Source: Baffinella frigidus
Lineage: Eukaryota; Cryptophyceae; Cryptomonadales; Baffinellaceae
NCBI GenBank assembly: GCA_026770585.1
Contig: MU646420.1
Coordinates: 654,340 to 668,367 of the forward strand
DNA: 14,028 bases
Direction: 5' to 3'
The notes beneath the pieces were generated by a model that was given only the letters and a program-made list of their open reading frames with translations, did not search any database and had not been told where the DNA came from. Position numbers and translations under genes: made by a program. Shown here in pieces: positions 11,801 through 14,028 of this stretch; position 1 is the stretch's first letter, and every line of letters begins with the position of its first letter.

Positions 11801-13786
11801 TTTAGGGGTTTGGGTTTAGGCACCCACGAGATGCCAAATTGTTTCGGGGCCGGTCTAGTCTAGGGTTTAGGGTTCAGGTTTCAGGGCTTACAAATTGCAC
11901 GTTAGCATGGCTGGAGTGTGTCCCCCCCCTGACGCGCATGCCAAATCGTTTCGGGGCCGGTCTAGTCTAGGTTTCAGGGTTTAGGGTGTGGGGTGTACAA
12001 ATTGCACGTTCGCAAATGCGGAGTGTGTCTCCCCCCGGACGCGCAGCGTCGCCTTGTCCGGCTTCACGTCCAGGACCGTCGAATAAAACTTGCCCTTCAT
12101 GCTCCCGGACCTAGGATAGGGTTTGGGGGTTAGGGTTTGTGGGTTAGGGGTTAGGGTTTGTGGTTTAGGGTTCAGGGTTCAGGGTTCAGGGTTCAGGGTT
12201 CAGGGTTCAGGGTTCAGGGTTCAGGGTTTAGGGTTTAGGGATTGGGGTTTAGGGATTGGGGATTAGGGTTTAGGGTTTGAGTTTACTTGCAGTTGTCGAA
12301 CCCCGAGATCCACACGATCACTGTCGGCTTCCCCTGGGTTGGGGTTTAGGGTTTAGGGTTTGGGGTTTGGGGTTTGGGGTTTGGGGTTTAGGATTTAGGG
12401 TGTAGGGTCTGGGGTGTAGGGTGTAGAGCGTAGGGTGTAGGGTGTAGGGTGTTGGGTGCAGGGTGCAGGGTGTAGGGTGTAGGGTGTAGGGTTTGGGGTT
12501 TAGGGTCTAGGGTCGAGGGTGTAGGGTGTAGGGTTTAGGGTTTAGGGTCCAGGGTTTAGAGTTTAGGGTTTAGGGTCCAGAGTTTAGTATCTAGGATTTA
12601 GGATCTAGGGTCTGGGGTGTAGGGTGTAGGGTTTAGGGTTTAGCGTGTAGGGTTTGGGGTTTAGGGTCTAGGGTTTAGTGTGTCAGTGTAGGGTGTAGGG
12701 TGTAGGGTGTAGGGTGTAGGGTGTAGGGTGTAGGGTGTAGGTTGTAGGGTGTAAGGTGTAGGGTCCAGGGTCCAGGGTTCAAGTTGTAGGGAAGTAGGGA
12801 AGTAGGGTCTAGCGCAAAAACCGTGAAGCCCGCGCCGAACGACACATCCGTCTTCTTCTCAGAAACCTTTTTACTCCTAGCGCACCTGGCATTTGCGGTT
12901 TGGGGTTGAGGGTTTAGTGGTTAGGGTTTCGTGTTTAGTGTTTGGGGTTTATGGCTGGTTTAGGGTTTAGGGTTTAGGGTTTAGGGTTAGGGTTTAGGGT
13001 TTAGGGTTTGGGGTTTGGGGTTTGGGGTTTGTTTGGGGTTTGGGGTTCAGGGTTCAGGGTTCAGGGTTCAGGGTTCAGGGTTCAGGGTTTAGGGTTTAGG
13101 GTTTCAGGATGAGAGTTTAGGGTTTAGGGTTTGGGGTGAGCACCCGTTGGTCGACATTGGAACCTCCAGCTCCCCCATCGTGAACTTGGCGTTCGACATC
13201 TCCGCCAGCCTGGGTTGGGGTGTGGGGTTTCGTTTTTAGCATTTAGGATTCAGGTTTTGGGTCTCGGGTTTTATGGTTTGGGGTGTAGGTCGTAGGGCGT
13301 AGGGTGTAGGGTGTAGGGCTTAGGGTGCAGGGTTTATGGTGTAGGTTGTAGGGTTTATGGTGTAGGGTTTAGGGTTTAGGGTTCAGGTGGAGGAGGGTTC
13401 AGGGTGTAGGATTTATGCTGTAGGGTTCAGGGTTCAGGGTGTAGGGTCCAGGGTTCAGGGTGTAGGGTTCAGGGTCCAGGGTTCAGGGTGTAGGGTTCAG
13501 GGTGCATTGTGCAGAGTGCAGGGTTAAGGGTGAAGGGTTGAGGGTGTAGGGTCGTGGGTGTAAGGTTGAGGGTGTAGGGTTGAGGGTGTAGGGTTTAGGG
13601 TTGAGGGTGTAGGGTGTAGGGTCTATGGTGTAGGGTCTATGGTGTAGGGTGTAGGGTGTAGGGTGTAGGGTCCGGGGTCAGGGCGTAGGGAGTAGGGTGT
13701 AGGGTTGAGGGCGCAGGGTGCAGGGTGTACCGCGTCATGAGGCTGCTGCCCGCGCACTTCTGCCCGATGCACAGCCGCGAGGCCAT
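8834..13786 (-). CDS. 13-exon gene for a protein with two tandem H-type-lectin-like domains; introns of telomeric repeat
   Basis: Exons in order: 13786-13731, 13209-13144, 12885-12822, 12333-12287, 12110-11999, 11593-11550, 11259-11205, 10710-10627, 9924-9841, 9513-9473, 9375-9342, 9084-9020, 8876-8834. They total 795 nt, or 264 codons plus TAA. All twelve junctions are GT-AG and phase-compatible, with no in-frame stop. Domain 1 carries PTVIVWISGFD and VKVSWMAIAP; domain 2 carries FTKTPKVAIGI, VTATGF and a final TWVA. These match the H-type lectin pattern (F-x-x-x-P-x-V, V-T-x-x-G-F, W-x-A). Each domain is preceded by a C-x-G-x-x-C-x-G segment, so the protein is an internal duplication. The family binds GalNAc-type glycans through a small beta-barrel, as in snail agglutinin and the C-terminal part of discoidins. 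No signal peptide is visible. The 5' end is the least certain part, since upstream exons may lie outside the window. It could be a pseudogene, but the intact frame argues against that. Confidence 0.75.
8877..9019 (-). repeat. Lectin intron 12: telomeric repeat with TTACGGG run
   Basis: On the + strand this is TTTAGGG units interrupted by about five consecutive TTACGGG units (8909-8943). Donor GTGAAACC, acceptor AACCAG. There is almost no non-repeat sequence. Confidence 0.8.
9020..9084 (-). CDS. Lectin gene exon 12
   Basis: The acceptor is GCAACCAG|G. It encodes VTATGFSLESYLSRKAERV and IY, with AC left over before GTGAAACCCC. V-T-A-T-G-F is the clearest family motif of domain 2. Confidence 0.78.
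9085..9341 (-). repeat. Lectin intron 11: TTTTAGGG/TTTAGGG mixture
   Basis: Eight-base TTTTAGGG units are mixed with TTTAGGG here, and a short T run lies at 9116-9123. Donor GTAAAACC, acceptor CAACCAG. Confidence 0.78.
9342..9375 (-). CDS. Lectin gene exon 11 (34 nt)
   Basis: The acceptor is CTAAACCAG|C. It encodes ANWQWKGTAKA before GTAAAACC, phase 0. N-W-x-W/F-K-x-x-A-K-x-V-T spanning exons 11 and 12 is typical of discoidin-type H-lectin domains. It is the smallest exon of the gene. Confidence 0.77.
9376..9472 (-). repeat. Lectin intron 10: ten perfect TTTAGGG units
   Basis: 9380-9449 is ten uninterrupted TTTAGGG units. With a few extra bases these form the entire 97-nt intron, the shortest in the gene, which makes it a near-pure telomere-repeat intron. 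Confidence 0.85.
9473..9513 (-). CDS. Lectin gene exon 10
   Basis: The acceptor is AAACCCAG|G. It encodes VAIGIRYVKYCDT with AG left over before GTCTAAACC. It continues P-K|V-A-I-G-I from exon 9, and AG+C gives Ser with exon 11. Confidence 0.77.
9514..9840 (-). repeat. Lectin intron 9: degenerate repeat with TTTTATG run
   Basis: Degenerate TTTAGGG and TTTAGTG forms with a local homogeneous run of TTTTATG (about 9745-9787), a variant not seen elsewhere in the window. Confidence 0.75.
9841..9924 (-). CDS. Lectin gene exon 9
   Basis: The acceptor is ACACCAG|G. Its 28 codons, phase 0 to 0, include VRHYSNCDSAKTQ and SFSVQFANAFTKTPK, ending before GTATACCCC. V-x-F-x-x-x-F-x-x-x-P is the first strand signature of an H-type lectin domain. 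Confidence 0.78.
9952..10046. repeat. 22-bp minisatellite, locus 3
   Basis: Four full units and a partial one beginning GAGCCTCGGTCGGACAGGTG, at exact 22-bp spacing (9952, 9974, 9996, 10018, 10040). The same unit occurs at 3604 and 5820. Confidence 0.9.
10106..10145 (-). pseudogene. Truncated copy ('echo') of lectin exon 9
   Basis: It starts after a proper CACCAG acceptor and reads MRHYGGCNSAKTQ against VRHYSNCDSAKTQ in exon 9. After 40 nt it dissolves into telomeric repeat with no GT donor. It lies immediately upstream (in gene order) of the full exon. Confidence 0.75.
10572..10637. repeat. Perfect 33-bp tandem duplication across the exon 8 donor
   Basis: 10572-10604 and 10605-10637 are identical. 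The unit holds 22 bases of telomeric intron and the last 11 bases of exon 8, so the donor GTAAACCCC occurs twice. Confidence 0.9.
10627..10710 (-). CDS. Lectin gene exon 8 (start of second unit)
   Basis: The acceptor is TACCCCAG|G. Its 28 codons, phase 0 to 0, include VCMGKTCVGPAAWDKML and ADWRVETGD, ending before GTAAACCCC. The first segment is homologous to exon 1. The donor boundary is duplicated 33 bp away. Confidence 0.75.
10804..10898. repeat. Compound minisatellite in lectin intron 7
   Basis: GACGAGCTCACGCTGA and GCACTGTGATCT each occur three times in interleaved order. The array is not related to the telomere repeat around it. Confidence 0.8.
10900..10923. repeat. Short inverted repeat at the break of the exon 8 echo
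   Basis: GAAGATGCTG and CAGCATCTTC flank TCGC. The right arm is exon-derived; the left arm looks like an inverted copy of it, suggesting template switching during repair. Confidence 0.75.
10909..10974 (-). pseudogene. Truncated copy ('echo') of lectin exon 8
   Basis: After TACCCCAG it reads ECMGKTWVGPATWEKMLAT, clearly a diverged copy of exon 8. It then breaks at an inverted repeat (GAAGATGCTG/CAGCATCTTC, 10900-10923) and reaches a stop. Confidence 0.75.
11205..11259 (-). CDS. Lectin gene exon 7 (linker between domains)
   Basis: The acceptor is ACACCAG|G. It encodes YRPYFPLAASISDPIASE and ends before GTCCAAACC, phase 0. It links the end of domain 1 to the cysteine segment that opens the second unit. 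Confidence 0.7.
11260..11549 (-). repeat. Lectin intron 6: TTTAGGG/TTTGGGG
   Basis: TTTAGGG and TTTGGGG units alternate, with short degenerate patches near 11400-11475. Donor GTACCTCC, acceptor ACACCAG. Confidence 0.75.
11550..11593 (-). CDS. Lectin gene exon 6 (W-x-A strand of domain 1)
   Basis: The acceptor is CAACCAG|G. It encodes VKVSWMAIAPEFSV with CC left over before GTACCTCC. V-S-W-M-A is the terminal beta-strand signature of H-type lectin domains. It joins exon 7 as CC+G (Pro). Confidence 0.75.
11824..11859 (-). other. Exon-like block K1 in lectin intron 5
   Basis: It is bounded by CCTAG and GTGCC, 36 nt, phase 0 to 0, encoding TRPAPKQFGISW. It could be the true partner of the shorter form of exon 5, giving a run into V-K-V-S-W, or a skipped duplicate. 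Codon use is less GC-rich than in the other exons. Confidence 0.4.
11892..11966 (-). pseudogene. Exon-like block K2 in lectin intron 5
   Basis: It is bounded by CCTAG and GTAAGCC, 75 nt, phase 0 to 0. Its second half (RVRGGTHSSHANVQF) repeats the end of exon 5 (RVRGETHSAFANVQF). It could be an extra exon that keeps frame, but the domain is already complete without it. Confidence 0.5.
11999..12110 (-). CDS. Lectin gene exon 5
   Basis: The acceptor is ATCCTAG|G. It encodes SGSMKGKFYSTVLDVKPDKA and continues TLRVRGETHSAFANVQF before GTACACC (phase 0). An earlier donor (CTGCGC|GTCCGG, last exon base 12036) is also phase 0. Codon use becomes less GC-rich after that point, so the true 3' end is ambiguous. 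Confidence 0.65.
12111..12286 (-). repeat. Lectin intron 4: TTCAGGG run
   Basis: About nine consecutive TTCAGGG units (12169-12227) lie between TTTAGGG and ATTGGGG forms. Donor GTAAAC, acceptor ATCCTAG. Confidence 0.78.
12287..12333 (-). CDS. Lectin gene exon 4 (P-x-V strand of domain 1)
   Basis: The acceptor is AACCCAG|G. It encodes GKPTVIVWISGFDNC, the most recognisable H-type lectin strand in the window (family pattern P-x-V-x-V-W-x-S-G-x-D). It ends in AA before GTAAAC, so the donor is built from the start of a telomere repeat. Confidence 0.78.
12334..12821 (-). repeat. Lectin intron 3: TGTAGGG arrays
   Basis: Dominated by TGTAGGG (12407-12490 and 12665-12760), with TTTGGGG and TCTAGGG forms between. 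Only the last 20 bases or so next to exon 3 look unlike the repeat. Confidence 0.76.
12822..12885 (-). CDS. Lectin gene exon 3
   Basis: The acceptor is ATGCCAG|G. It encodes CARSKKVSEKK followed by TDVSFGAGFT, the V-x-F-x-x-x-F strand that leads into the P-x-V motif of H-type lectins. It ends ACG before GTTTTTGC, phase 0. Confidence 0.72.
12886..13143 (-). repeat. Lectin intron 2: TTTAGGG, TTTGGGG and TTCAGGG blocks
   Basis: Three variants occur in successive short homogeneous blocks: TTTAGGG (12958-13006), TTTGGGG (to about 13046) and TTCAGGG (about 13047-13088). Confidence 0.76.
13144..13209 (-). CDS. Lectin gene exon 2
   Basis: The acceptor is CCAACCCAG|G. It encodes LAEMSNAKFTMGELEVP and more, ending AACGG before GTGCTCACC (phase 2). 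It joins exon 1 in phase (CG+G gives Arg) and exon 3 in phase (GG+G gives Gly). Confidence 0.7.
13210..13730 (-). repeat. Lectin intron 1: TGTAGGG/TTCAGGG alternation
   Basis: TGTAGGG, TTCAGGG and TTGAGGG units, often alternating as 14-mers (13420-13500). Donor GTACACCC. The array resumes after 13970 and runs off the window. Confidence 0.75.
13731..13786 (-). CDS. Lectin gene exon 1 (possible start codon)
   Basis: ATG at 13786-13784 opens MASRLCIGQKCAGSSLMT and the exon ends ACGCG before GTACACCC, leaving phase 2. The CIGQKCAG segment aligns with CMGKTCVG in exon 8, which marks the start of the second repeat unit. The frame stays open upstream of the ATG for about 50 codons, so translation may begin further up or an earlier exon may exist. 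Confidence 0.6.
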
Positions 13787-13925
13787 CAACACAATCAAAG
13801 GACGTTGTAGGGGTTTGTTACACGGGAAGCGTGCAGCAATGGCTTCAATTGCTGACTTTTGGTGGGTTTCCTGGGCAATGATCCGATAGTTGGCTTGGGA
13901 ATCTGTTCTCGCATAGATAGCCTCG
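13787..13925 (-). other. Non-repeat segment between the two exon 1 copies, open on the minus strand
   Basis: About 140 bp of less GC-rich sequence with one minus-strand frame open throughout and running in phase into MASRL. It reads RIIAQETHQKSAIEAIAARF and onward, plausible as protein but not recognised. It may be an N-terminal extension, part of another gene, or inserted sequence. Confidence 0.35.
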
Positions 13926-13970
13926 TGTGGTGCACCGCGTCATGAGGCTGCTGCCCGCGCACTTCTGTCC
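13926..13970 (-). pseudogene. Second copy ('echo') of lectin exon 1
   Basis: The segment coding for GQKCAGSSLMTR is repeated almost exactly here, about 200 bp upstream in gene order. In this copy the donor is changed to GTGCACC and the reading frame runs to a stop. Confidence 0.7.
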
Positions 13971-14028
13971 GGTACAGGGTCAGGGTGTAGGGTTCAGGGT
14001 GTAGGGTTCAGGGTGCAGGGTCCGGGGT

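Larger units (their letters stand above)
11594..11998 (-). repeat. Lectin intron 5: telomeric repeat with duplicated exon-like blocks
   Basis: Half of it is TTTAGGG-type repeat (11594-11820). The rest holds two exon-like blocks (11824-11859 and 11892-11966) that repeat the end of exon 5 and a following segment. Confidence 0.7.

Noticed and set aside
8834-13786. Reading the lectin exons as chance open islands or a processed pseudogene
   Set aside because: Introns are present, twelve junctions agree in phase, stops are absent, and two domains share the same motif order. Chance or a processed copy is very unlikely, although a recently silenced gene cannot be excluded.
1-14028. tRNA, rRNA or other structured RNA genes
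   Set aside because: I looked for cloverleaf-like and rRNA-like motifs and saw none. The hairpins present belong to repeats or elements.

Overview
This is eukaryotic nuclear DNA with the look of a subtelomeric region. It is full of degenerate plant/alga-type telomere repeats (CCCTAAA/TTTAGGG and single-base variants), miniature inverted-repeat elements and minisatellites. Coding pieces are GC-rich and split by short GT-AG introns. There is no bacterial-type gene organisation and no rRNA, tRNA or CRISPR signal. The telomere type fits many green algae and plants, dinoflagellates and some other algae; the sequence alone does not let me name the organism.

Left part (1-2820): telomere-like repeats run as CCCTAAA/CCCTGAA on the + strand. 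Between them lie exon-like islands on the + strand. One is a terminal exon (1124-1275) preceded by four truncated copies of its own 5' end (330-1032). Another is a repeated island of about 50-75 bp (1508-2215) that also starts after CAG.

Middle (2360-8830): twelve copies of one about 122-bp palindromic element (TA target site, terminal inverted repeats of about 31 bp), four copies of a related about 104-bp element, a 489-bp foldback with two 219-bp arms, a 95-bp dispersed repeat in three copies, several minisatellites, a 230-bp purine tract, and a short coding fragment split by one of the elements. A low-confidence minus-strand gene remnant lies at 4318-5073.

Right part (8834-13786, minus strand): the main result. 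What looks like junk TTTAGGG repeat is a 13-exon gene for a protein of about 264 residues with two tandem H-type-lectin-like domains. Exons are 34-112 nt long, all twelve junctions join in phase with no stop, and the twelve introns (97-702 nt) consist almost entirely of telomere-like repeats. In the transcript the introns read CCCUAAA, so the repeat supplies both the pyrimidine tract and the bases around the splice sites. Several exons have truncated copies of themselves ('echoes') stranded in the adjacent intron, the same pattern as in the unrelated + strand gene on the left. The repeats are C-rich on the sense strand of both genes, so their orientation flips between the two halves of the window.
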